Source of the DNA: Acetobacteraceae bacterium
GTDB taxonomy: Bacteria; Pseudomonadota; Alphaproteobacteria; Acetobacterales; Acetobacteraceae
Assembly (NCBI GenBank): GCA_030041375.1
Contig: JASHOA010000044.1
Location: 1-64,000, forward strand
Length of the DNA stretch: 64,000 bases
Reading direction: 5' to 3'
The notes beneath the pieces were generated by a model. It had not been told where the DNA came from, ran no database searches, and was given only the letters and a program-made list of their open reading frames with translations. Both the position numbers and the translations under genes were made by a program. Below, in pieces: positions 34,722-41,501 of the stretch (the first letter of the stretch is position 1; each line of letters starts with the position of its first letter).

Positions 34722-35611
34722 TGCGAGCACTCGCGGCTGAACTCGAGAGCGGCGTTCAGCTCGGCTCCGAAGAGAACGACGTAGGCGCTGACATAGAACC
34801 ACATCATGACACCGACCACGGCGGCGAGGGGCCCATAGGTGACGTCATACTGGGCGACCCGCGTCACGTAGAGCGAGAAGAGCGTGGAGGCGGCGATCCA
34901 GAGAATGGTGGCGGTGAACGCGCCCGCCAGCACGACGTGGTGCGCGCCGGGTTGGCGCGAGGGGCCAAAGCGATAGAGCAGCGCGAGGGTGGCGAGGACG
35001 AAGGCGAGCAGCGCCGCCACACCGGCGAGCTTGAGGAGGGCGCCCTGGTAGGCGGTGAGGCCGAGGAAACCGATCGCCGCCGGCAGCCCGACCAGGATGG
35101 CGAGCCCGAGCACGGCGGCGAGAATCCCCGACAAGGTCATGCCGAGGCCGACAAGCTGGAAGCCGAGGATGCCGCGACGCTCCTCCTCGCCATAGGCGAG
35201 ATTGAGGGCGGAGAGCAGGGATTTCGTTCCGGTGGAGGCGCTCCAGTACGTGACGGCGATGCTGACGATAAGGCCGAGCCGCAGCGTCGCGCCTTGGCGG
35301 GTGACGAGAGCGTGCACGCGATCGGCGATCAGGGCATAGGCGGGAGGCGGCAGCAGGGCGTGCAGGTTCCTGAGCTGCGGCTCGACGGTCGCCGGATTGA
35401 AGACGAGCCCGTAGATGAAGACGAGCATGGTGATCGCCGGGAACAGAGCGAGAGTGGCATAGAAGGCACAGCCGGCGGCCGAGAGAGACATCCGGTCGGA
35501 GACCATCACGCGCATGGTCCGGCGCAGCACGAAGCGGAGCCGGCGGCGGCCGGGGTGCTGGCGGGTCTCTGTTTTCTCTCGTGATTTGGCGAGTTCCTGC
35601 CGGAGCGACAT
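34715..35611 (-). CDS. YihY/virulence factor BrkB family membrane protein
   Basis: A 298-aa integral membrane protein with about six transmembrane segments. The family motif AAGCAFYATLALFPAITMLV lies at the first segment, and YGPLAAVVGVMMWFYVSAYV with FGAELNAALE at the C-terminus is diagnostic of YihY/BrkB. The start is ATG 35611 (MSLRQELAK); GTG 35620 is also possible. Function is unknown; RNase BN activity was once claimed and then withdrawn for the family. First gene of the operon that continues into the carbonic anhydrase-like gene. Confidence 0.9.
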   Translation of the reverse strand: MSLRQELAKSREKTETRQHPGRRRLRFVLRRTMRVMVSDRMSLSAAGCAFYATLALFPAITMLVFIYGLVFNPATVEPQLRNLHALLPPPAYALIADRVHALVTRQGATLRLGLIVSIAVTYWSASTGTKSLLSALNLAYGEEERRGILGFQLVGLGMTLSGILAAVLGLAILVGLPAAIGFLGLTAYQGALLKLAGVAALLAFVLATLALLYRFGPSRQPGAHHVVLAGAFTATILWIAASTLFSLYVTRVAQYDVTYGPLAAVVGVMMWFYVSAYVVLFGAELNAALEFSRECSQC

Positions 35612-35649
35612 CAACTTCACTTGGCGTGATCCGGCCGAATCTGCAACCT

Positions 35650-35855
35650 AGCCCGCGATCGCCCGAGGCGGAAACGTCGGAGGGCGTGAATCGCGGGCTC
35701 GAATAAAGAGCGAGACCGGTGTCGGGCTGCCCAGTCAGCCCGACACGGGTCTCGCCCGCGATCGCCCGAGGCGGAAACGTCGGAGGGCGTGAATCGCGGG
35801 CTCGAATAAAGAGCGAGACCGGTGTCGGGCTGCCCAGTCAGCCCGACACGGGTCT
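35650..35855 (+). repeat. composite repeat, A-B-A-B
   Basis: Unit A at 35650-35699 and 35754-35802; unit B hairpin at 35713-35752 and 35816-35855. A carries GGCGGAAACGTCGG at its centre (others GGAATCGTCGG). B arms are 17 bp with one mismatch and loop CCCAGT. The two 103-bp halves are nearly identical, so this is a recent tandem duplication. It lies between the divergently transcribed yihY and ornithine decarboxylase copy 2, 227 bp before the latter. Confidence 0.93.
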
Positions 35856-36081
35856 CGCAATTTTTGCTTGCAACCATGGCGCTTGGGTCCTATTTGCGGC
35901 CCTTACGCAGCAACGCACGTGCCTCTGGCCCTCGCGGTTACGCAACGACGTCAAGCGTTCTGGCAACTGTACTTCGTCGCTGGTTCGTTCGACCGTTTCG
36001 TCAACTCCGCCCGCTGCCTTGAACAGGCGGGCGTCCGTCGAGGCAGCCCCGTTGAGGGGCTTGGCAAGGGAGGCCGGTGCG
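35856..36081 (+). promoter_or_regulatory. leader region of ornithine decarboxylase copy 2
   Basis: Between the repeat and the ATG there is about 225 bp with no gene. A short hairpin, GCCCC-GTTGA-GGGGC (36046-36060), precedes the ribosome-binding site AAGGGAGG (36066-36073) by a few bases. Such a placement could control translation. A leader RNA in front of the paralogous copy is suspected as well; no consensus could be checked. Confidence 0.3.
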
Positions 36082-37212
36082 ATGACACCGAAGATCGCCC
36101 GTTTTCTGGTTGAGCAACACCCGGCAGCGCCGTGCCTGGTGTTCGATCTGGAGCGTCTGGAGGGGAATTTCCGAACCCTCAGGAGTGCGCTGCCGCTCGC
36201 GGAAATCTATTATGCGGTCAAGGCTAATCCGGCACCGCCGGTGCTCGAGCGGCTGGTTTCGCTCGGCTCGTCGTTCGACGCCGCGAGCTTTGAAGAGATC
36301 GAGGCCTGCCTTGCTGCCGGCGCTCAGCCCCGGGCAATCAGCTACGGCAACACCGTGAAGAAGGCGGCCGCCATTCGTGCGGCGCATGCGGCGGGGGTCG
36401 ATCTTTTCGCCTTCGACAGCGCCGAAGAGCTTCGGAAGCTGGCCGAAAACGCGCCGGGCGCGCGGGTCTATTGCCGCGTCAGTGTCGCGAACGAAGGTGC
36501 GGAGTGGCCGCTGGCGAGAAAGTTCGGCGCCGACTTGGCGCTCGCGCGCGAGCTGATGCTGAGCGCGGCCTCATTCGGGCTCGACCCGTGCGGCCTTTCC
36601 TTCCATGTCGGCAGCCAGCAGACCCGGACCGACACCTACGAGGCGGCGATCGGGCGGGTGGCGATGCTGTTCACCGATCTGATGGAGGCCGGGCTCGATC
36701 TCCGCCTCTTCAATCTCGGCGGCGGCTTTCCCGTGCGCTATCGCGATGCGGTGCCGGAGATCGACGCCTTCGCCGCCGCGATCATGCTGGCGATGACACG
36801 GCATTTCGGCAACGCACTACCGGGGATGCTGATCGAGCCGGGCCGGTTTCTCTCGGCAGATGCCGGCGTTGTCGCCTCGGAGGTGGTGCTGGTCAGCCGG
36901 CGCCTGCGAAACGATCCGCTGCGGTGGGTTTATCTCGATGTCGGACGTTTCGGCGGCCTCGCGGAGACGGAGAACGAGGCGATCCGGTATCGGATCACGA
37001 CCGAGCACGACGGCGGGCCGGAGGGGCCGGTGGCGATTGCCGGACCGACCTGCGACGGGGCGGATGTACTTTATCAGCGCACGCCGTATCGGCTGCCGCT
37101 CGCGCTTTCCGCCGGCGACCGGGTGCTGTTGCATGCCGCCGGGGCGTACGTGACAACATACGCGAGCCAGTGCTTCAACGGCTTCGCTCCGCTGGCCGAG
37201 TACTATCTCTGA
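36082..37212 (+). CDS. type III PLP-dependent ornithine decarboxylase (copy 2)
   Basis: A 376-aa fold-III decarboxylase. ATG 36082 follows AAGGGAGG at 8 bases; the open frame extends upstream only into the repeats. Signatures: EIYYAVKANPAPPVLERL with the PLP lysine K47, RAISYGNTVKKAAAI, LSFHVGSQQTRTDTY, LFNLGGGFPVRY, LIEPGRFLSADAG, AGPTCDGADVLYQR (catalytic Cys-Asp) and YASQCFNGFAPL. It makes putrescine from ornithine. This paralogue is not near hss; it precedes a VOC gene by 25 bp. Compared with copy 1 it lacks the N-terminal 27 residues before the barrel. Confidence 0.92.
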   Translation: MTPKIARFLVEQHPAAPCLVFDLERLEGNFRTLRSALPLAEIYYAVKANPAPPVLERLVSLGSSFDAASFEEIEACLAAGAQPRAISYGNTVKKAAAIRAAHAAGVDLFAFDSAEELRKLAENAPGARVYCRVSVANEGAEWPLARKFGADLALARELMLSAASFGLDPCGLSFHVGSQQTRTDTYEAAIGRVAMLFTDLMEAGLDLRLFNLGGGFPVRYRDAVPEIDAFAAAIMLAMTRHFGNALPGMLIEPGRFLSADAGVVASEVVLVSRRLRNDPLRWVYLDVGRFGGLAETENEAIRYRITTEHDGGPEGPVAIAGPTCDGADVLYQRTPYRLPLALSAGDRVLLHAAGAYVTTYASQCFNGFAPLAEYYL

Positions 37213-37237
37213 TCCTGACAGGGCTGCCGGGACCTTC

Positions 37238-37633
37238 ATGCGCTTCACGATCGACCGGATCGACCATCTTGTTGTCACCTGCGCCGATCTGGAACGGTCG
37301 GCCTCCTGGTATCAGCGGGTGCTCGGCATGGAGCGTGAGAGTTTCGGGCCGGACCGGCGGACGGCGCTGCGATTCGGCAGCCAGAAGCTCAACCTGCACC
37401 AGGAGGGGGCGGAGTTTTTGCCCAATGCCGCTCGGGCGCGGCCCGGCAGCATCGATATCTGCTTCGTCACCGCGATCGCGGCGACGGATGTGGTGCAGCA
37501 TCTCGGTGCCTGCGGTGTGGCGATCGAGGTCGGGCCGGTCGAGCAGACCGGTGCGCTGGGCCCGATGACCTCGGTCTATTGCCGCGATCCCGACGGCAAC
37601 CTGATCGAGATCGCGACCTACCTTCCCGAGTGA
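37238..37633 (+). CDS. VOC family (glyoxalase/bleomycin-resistance fold) protein
   Basis: A 131-aa protein with the vicinal oxygen chelate fold: RIDHLVVTCADLERSASWYQ at the N-terminus (first metal His) and VYCRDPDGNLIEIATYL at the C-terminus (last metal Glu). LRFGSQKLNLHQ gives the second metal residue. The substrate is unknown; methylglyoxal-type or antibiotic-type roles are possible. It lies 25 bp after ornithine decarboxylase copy 2 and 4 bp before the VUT gene, so it is probably in one operon ending with queA. Confidence 0.85.
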   Translation: MRFTIDRIDHLVVTCADLERSASWYQRVLGMERESFGPDRRTALRFGSQKLNLHQEGAEFLPNAARARPGSIDICFVTAIAATDVVQHLGACGVAIEVGPVEQTGALGPMTSVYCRDPDGNLIEIATYLPE

Positions 37634-37637
37634 GCCG

Positions 37638-38186
37638 ATGGAGAACGGGTGGGCGCGGCGGCTCGGATTTGTCGCCTTCGCCGGGTTCCTGAGCCTCATT
37701 CCGCTTGCCAACTGGATGGTGCTGCATGTCGGCACCGCCTGCCCGCCGGGCGAGCCCTGCGTGGTGCCGGTTGCGCCCGGGCTCCTGGCCCCTTCGGGGG
37801 TGCTGACGGTGGGGGTGGCGCTGGTGCTCCGGGATGTCGTGCAGCGCTGCCTCGGCCCGTGGCCGAGCCTGGTTGCGATCGCGCTCGGCTCGGTGCTTTC
37901 GGCGGCGCTGGCTCCGGCCGCGCTGGTGGTGGCTTCGGCCGCCGCTTTCTTCCTGAGCGAGCTGGTCGATTTCGCGGTCTATTCGCCGCTGCAGCGACGC
38001 CGCCTGATGCTGGCCGTGCTGTTGTCTGCTTTGCTGGGACTCACTGTCGATTCCTTCGTTTTTCTCTGGCTCGCATTCGGGAGCCTGGCCTTCCTGCCGG
38101 GCCAGATCGTCGGCAAGGCCTGGGCGGTGCTGTTCAGCATTCCCTTCATCCGTCTGCTGCGCCGGTTGGTGCCGACGCCCGCATGA
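37638..38186 (+). CDS. VUT family membrane transporter
   Basis: A 182-aa, about five to six-segment membrane protein: LGFVAFAGFLSLIPLANWMV, VALVLRDVVQRCLG, LSELVDFAVYSPLQRRR, then FVFLWLAFGSLAFLPGQIVG and KAWAVLFSIPFIRLLRRLV. The LRDVVQ and FxxSELxDFAVYS pattern is that of the VUT (YhhQ-like, queuosine precursor transport) family, though it is slightly shorter than typical. The queuosine gene queA follows 10 bp downstream, which supports a role in uptake of a queuosine precursor. Confidence 0.8.
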   Translation: MENGWARRLGFVAFAGFLSLIPLANWMVLHVGTACPPGEPCVVPVAPGLLAPSGVLTVGVALVLRDVVQRCLGPWPSLVAIALGSVLSAALAPAALVVASAAAFFLSELVDFAVYSPLQRRRLMLAVLLSALLGLTVDSFVFLWLAFGSLAFLPGQIVGKAWAVLFSIPFIRLLRRLVPTPA

Positions 38187-38196
38187 TCGGTTCCCC

Positions 38197-39219
38197 GTGC
38201 GACTGGCCGACTTCTCCTTCGAGCTGCCGGCGGAACTGATCGCGCAGGTGCCGGTCAGTCCGCGCAGCGCCGCGCGGCTGCTCGTGATCGGGCGGGAGGG
38301 GCTTGTCGATTCTGCCATCGCCCGGCTGCCGGAGCTGTTGAGAGCCGGCGACATCCTGGTCGTGAACGACACGCGCGTCTTTGCTGCGGAACTCGAAGGG
38401 CGGCGGGGTCAAGCGCGGATCGGCATCACGCTCGATCGGAAGCTTGCGGACGGCACATGGTCGGCGCTGGCGCGGAATGCGCGGCGACTTCATGTCAACG
38501 ATCACATCGCATTCGCGGGCGGGCTCAGCGCGAGGGTGCTGTCCCGTGCCGCCGATGGCAGTGTGAAGCTCCGTTTCACCGGGCCGGAGCCGACAGAAGC
38601 GGCGCGGCTCAAGCTTCCGCCCTATATCGCCCGTCCGCACGGCCCGACGGCGGCGGACGAGGAGAGTTATCAGACGATCTTTGCGACCCGGCCGGGTGCG
38701 GTAGCGGCGCCGACGGCGGGATTGCATTTCACGGCGGAGCTGCTGGCGGCGCTGGCGGCGCGCGGCGTTCGCATGGCGAGGATCACGCTGCACGTGGGGG
38801 CGGGGACGTTCCTGCCGCTGCGCCAAGAGACGCTCGAGGACGTGCGGCTGCATGCCGAGCGCGGCCTGGTTTCCGAGCAGGCGGCGCGGGCGATCAACGA
38901 GGCGCGGGCGGCAGGCGGGCGGATTGTCGCCGTCGGCACCACGGCGCTCCGGCTGCTCGAAGCGGCGGCGGGGCCGTCTGGCGAGGTCAATCCGTTCGAC
39001 GGCGAGACGAGCCTGTTTCTGAAGCCGGGACACCGTTTTCTCACGGCGGAGCGGCTGCTCACCAATTTCCACCTGCCGCGCTCGAGCCTGTTCGTGCTGG
39101 TTGCGGCGTTCGCCGGGAGGGAACGGATGCACGCGGCTTATCGGCATGCGATCGCGGCGCGCTACCGGTTCTACTCCTACGGCGATGCCTGCCTCATCGA
39201 GCGCCGCCCGGAAGTCTGA
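38197..39219 (+). CDS. queA: tRNA preQ1(34) S-adenosylmethionine ribosyltransferase-isomerase
   Basis: A 340-aa QueA from a GTG at 38197. Key segments: FELPAELIAQVPVSPRSAAR, LVVNDTRVFAAELEGRR, YQTIFATRPGAVAAPTAGLH, ITLHVGAGTFLPLR, VAVGTTALRLLEAA, and TNFHLPRSSLFVLVAAFAGR. It transfers ribosyl from SAM to preQ1 in tRNA to make epoxyqueuosine. The length fits the family. It ends the transcript that begins at ornithine decarboxylase copy 2 or the VOC gene. Confidence 0.95.
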   Translation: MRLADFSFELPAELIAQVPVSPRSAARLLVIGREGLVDSAIARLPELLRAGDILVVNDTRVFAAELEGRRGQARIGITLDRKLADGTWSALARNARRLHVNDHIAFAGGLSARVLSRAADGSVKLRFTGPEPTEAARLKLPPYIARPHGPTAADEESYQTIFATRPGAVAAPTAGLHFTAELLAALAARGVRMARITLHVGAGTFLPLRQETLEDVRLHAERGLVSEQAARAINEARAAGGRIVAVGTTALRLLEAAAGPSGEVNPFDGETSLFLKPGHRFLTAERLLTNFHLPRSSLFVLVAAFAGRERMHAAYRHAIAARYRFYSYGDACLIERRPEV

Positions 39220-39245
39220 TCAGCGCCGGCGGAGGAGTGCGGGCG

Positions 39246-39443
39246 TCAGCTTCGGGTCGGCGTCGGATCGATCGCGTCGGCGCAGGTGTCGGTCGGTGCC
39301 GCGGCAACGGGCCCGGCGATGGGGACCATTTTCAACCCCGCAGAAGCGACACGGCATGGGGCCGCGACGACACCGCAGCCGGCGAGGGCGGCGAGTGCCA
39401 GCAGCGCCATGACGCCGAAGAACGCTCGCATGGTGGTTCTCAT
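39246..39443 (-). CDS. small lipoprotein, about 65 aa
   Basis: From ATG 39443 the product has a lipoprotein signal peptide: MRTTMRAFFGVMALLALAAL then AGC at the lipobox (LAALAGC). The mature part is short, with CRVASAGLKMVPIAGPVAAA and a second Cys. It resembles short proteobacterial lipoproteins of unknown function (DUF6726-like). It is convergent with queA, whose stop is 27 bp away. Reverse-strand open frames over the same bases look less protein-like. Confidence 0.6.
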   Translation of the reverse strand: MRTTMRAFFGVMALLALAALAGCGVVAAPCRVASAGLKMVPIAGPVAAAPTDTCADAIDPTPTRS

Positions 39444-39522
39444 GGACCCAGAGTTCGGCGGGCAATGCGGCACGAGTTTGGCCCGAGAGGGGAAAAGACG
39501 TGACTATTGTGGGCCGTTCGCT

Positions 39523-39993
39523 TCATCGCCCGCGGATGGCGACGGCCCGCGCGAGGCTCGCCTCCGGCCAGAGCTTCCGTGAATCATAGTAGGCTTCGAA
39601 AGCCACAACACCGTCGGGCAGGCGTACCCACGGCAGCTTCGAGCGGACATAGATATGCACGTCCGGCGAAAGAAGCGACGGTTCGTCGAGGGTGCCGACG
39701 CGCACGAAGCGAAGTTCATTGCGGCCGCCATATTCGCTCCAGAGCGCCACCCCACAACCCGTGCAGCGGAAGATGCGGTGCGGCCGGCCGCTATCGGTTG
39801 GCACCGTGACCGGTTCGGGCGCGGCGCCGAGCACGGCGATCCGGTCGGTCTCGATCAGCGCGTTGATGACGAAGGCGCTGCCGGTCTGGCGCTGGCAATC
39901 GCGGCAATGGCAGCAATGCACGAACATCGGTGCCGAGGTCAGCCGGTAGCGTACGGCACCGCACGCGCAGCCGCCCTCGATCCCCTCTGCCAT
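39523..39993 (-). CDS. GFA family (glutathione-dependent formaldehyde-activating) protein
   Basis: A 156-aa zinc protein of the GFA family: GGCACGAVRYRLTSAPMFVH with CxCxxxxY, CCHCRDCQRQTGSAFVINAL (CxxCxRxxG), and FRCTGCGVALWSEYGGR (CxxCG). These Cys clusters bind two zincs. Formaldehyde-glutathione activity is proven only for a few members. The gene is oriented away from the DUF427 gene and has no clear partner. Confidence 0.9.
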   Translation of the reverse strand: MAEGIEGGCACGAVRYRLTSAPMFVHCCHCRDCQRQTGSAFVINALIETDRIAVLGAAPEPVTVPTDSGRPHRIFRCTGCGVALWSEYGGRNELRFVRVGTLDEPSLLSPDVHIYVRSKLPWVRLPDGVVAFEAYYDSRKLWPEASLARAVAIRGR

Positions 39994-40068
39994 CCTGTTT
40001 TCCCTCCCCGTGAGACCCGGTTGGGATTATGCTCCTGTTCGCAGGCGCGGCTCCACGAGAGAGGTTCC

Positions 40069-40350
40069 ATGCAGGCAATTCTCGATTGCCACGTGATCGC
40101 CGAGAGCGAGGACGTGATCGAATGCGGAGGCTATTTTTATTTCGCGTCCGCTTCCGTTCAGAGGGGTTGGCTGGAACGGACCGAGAAGACCGAGGACGAT
40201 CTCGCCTGCCCGCACGGCGTGCAGTTCTATGACGTGGTGATCGCAGGCCAGCGGCATCTACGCGCCGCCTGGTCGTACGAAAGCCCGTGCCCGGAGATGC
40301 AACAGGTGGGCGGGCGGTTCGGTTTCTGGCAGGAGGTCGAGGTCCGCTGA
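40069..40350 (+). CDS. DUF427 domain protein
   Basis: A 93-aa beta-barrel-like DUF427 (NTP_transf_9) protein. ATG 40069 follows GAGAGAGG (40058-40064). Signatures: VIAESEDVIECGGYFYFA (the residues around the pocket), TEDDLACPHGVQFYDVVIAG and AAWSYESPCPEM. The family is small and of unknown function; some have been linked to small-molecule binding. It is divergent from the GFA gene. Confidence 0.85.
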   Translation: MQAILDCHVIAESEDVIECGGYFYFASASVQRGWLERTEKTEDDLACPHGVQFYDVVIAGQRHLRAAWSYESPCPEMQQVGGRFGFWQEVEVR

Positions 40351-40372
40351 GGGCGGACCGTAGCCGGCGAAT

Positions 40373-40546
40373 ATGACGGCCCTCGGCTGCCTTCTGCCGT
40401 TCGGGCTGATGATCGCGGGCGCGGTCGTGGGCGCCGCGGTCGGCGGCACGCATGGCGGGGTGATCGGGCTCATTGCCGGATTCGCGCTCGGTGTCGTCAT
40501 CGGGGCCGGCCTGTTCTGGGGCCTGGCCCGGATCGAGCGGGGCTGA
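40373..40546 (+). CDS. small glycine-rich membrane protein, 57 aa
   Basis: ATG 40373 encodes two closely spaced hydrophobic helices, LPFGLMIAGAVVGAAVGG and GVIGLIAGFALGVVIGAGLF, joined by THGG and ending LARIERG. GxxxG-like spacing suggests helix packing. There is no clear ribosome-binding site (GGCGA only), and it starts 22 bp after the DUF427 stop. It converges on the aspartyl hydroxylase gene by 4 bases. Function unknown. Confidence 0.55.
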   Translation: MTALGCLLPFGLMIAGAVVGAAVGGTHGGVIGLIAGFALGVVIGAGLFWGLARIERG

Positions 40547-40549
40547 AGG

Positions 40550-41395
40550 TCAGCGCAGAAAAGACCAGTTCTTGTAGAACATCCGCTGGAACGAGCCGGA
40601 TACGAGACGCACGGTGCGGACGGTGGCGTTGAACAGCGCGTTGCAGCGGTTGGGGCGCAGGATGTCCATGAAGAGGCAGTAGCGCACGTGATCCACGTCG
40701 TTGATCGAGCGGTGGAAGAACGTGTCGTCGAAAATAAAAAGCGGTTCGTCCATCCAGTAATGGGTCTTGTCGTCCACTTCGATGAAGACCTCGCGGCTGG
40801 CGATCGGATCGAGATTGAAGAGCACGCGGAAAGTGAGGCGGAGCGGGCCGAAATGCCAATGCGTCCGCTCGCGCGTGTTGAAGACGGAAAGCGCGATCGT
40901 CTTGATGTAGCGGTAGTTCTGCTCGAAGGCGGGGATGCGGAGTGCCGGCGATTGCGGCTCCCCATACCATTGGAAGGTGAACATGCCGCGGCGGTTGCCG
41001 GCCAGCGTCTTCGCCACGTGCGCCTTCACCTCGGCCGCGTGCTCGGTCAGCGCCCGGGTGCAGGCTGCGATCTCGGCCTGATGGGCGGCAGGAAGGTCAG
41101 TGAGGCGGAATACGCCGCGGTTGCGGTGCGAGAAGAGATCGGCCAGCAGGTTGAGCGGCGAGAGCAGCCAGGTGAGGATGCCGTTGCCCGTGAAATACTG
41201 CTCGACGAGGCGCAGCGTGATGCGGCGGTGGCGCAGCAGATCGGCGCCGCCGCAGGCAACGAGGATCGCGGTTGGCACCGGCACGAACCAAGCCGCGGGA
41301 ACGAGGATCACCAGTACGACGGCGAGGCGGCGCAGGCGCTTGACCGCCGGGTTGCGGCGCCTCGGCACGGTGATTCGTTCGGCCTCTGCTGCCAT
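40550..41395 (-). CDS. aspartyl/asparaginyl beta-hydroxylase family protein
   Basis: A 281-aa 2-oxoglutarate/Fe(II) oxygenase-like protein. ATG 41395 follows GAGGGAGA. An N-terminal membrane helix (LAVVLVILVPAAWFVPVPTA) is followed by the Asp_Arg_Hydrox domain: HFGPLRLTFRVLFNLDP (iron His), EVFIEVDDKTHYWMDEPLFI, FDDTFFHRSINDVDHVRYCL (second His) and MDILRPN. Relatives include LpxO-type lipid A hydroxylases and ornithine-lipid hydroxylase OlsC; the substrate here is unknown. Confidence 0.88.
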   Translation of the reverse strand: MAAEAERITVPRRRNPAVKRLRRLAVVLVILVPAAWFVPVPTAILVACGGADLLRHRRITLRLVEQYFTGNGILTWLLSPLNLLADLFSHRNRGVFRLTDLPAAHQAEIAACTRALTEHAAEVKAHVAKTLAGNRRGMFTFQWYGEPQSPALRIPAFEQNYRYIKTIALSVFNTRERTHWHFGPLRLTFRVLFNLDPIASREVFIEVDDKTHYWMDEPLFIFDDTFFHRSINDVDHVRYCLFMDILRPNRCNALFNATVRTVRLVSGSFQRMFYKNWSFLR

Positions 41396-41501
41396 CCGTC
41401 TCCCTCGGGTTCCTGCGGCGCGGAAGGGGCTCCGTCGCACAAAAGGCCCGGCGGGGCAATCGACCCGCGCCGGGCCGCCCGCCCGTATCGGGCCGGCCGG
41501 A

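Noticed and set aside
35617-35877. Small open frames reading the repeat units, e.g. with FEPAIHALRRFRLGRS
   Set aside because: They are translations of the A and B repeats found in several places and orientations; no start context or family.
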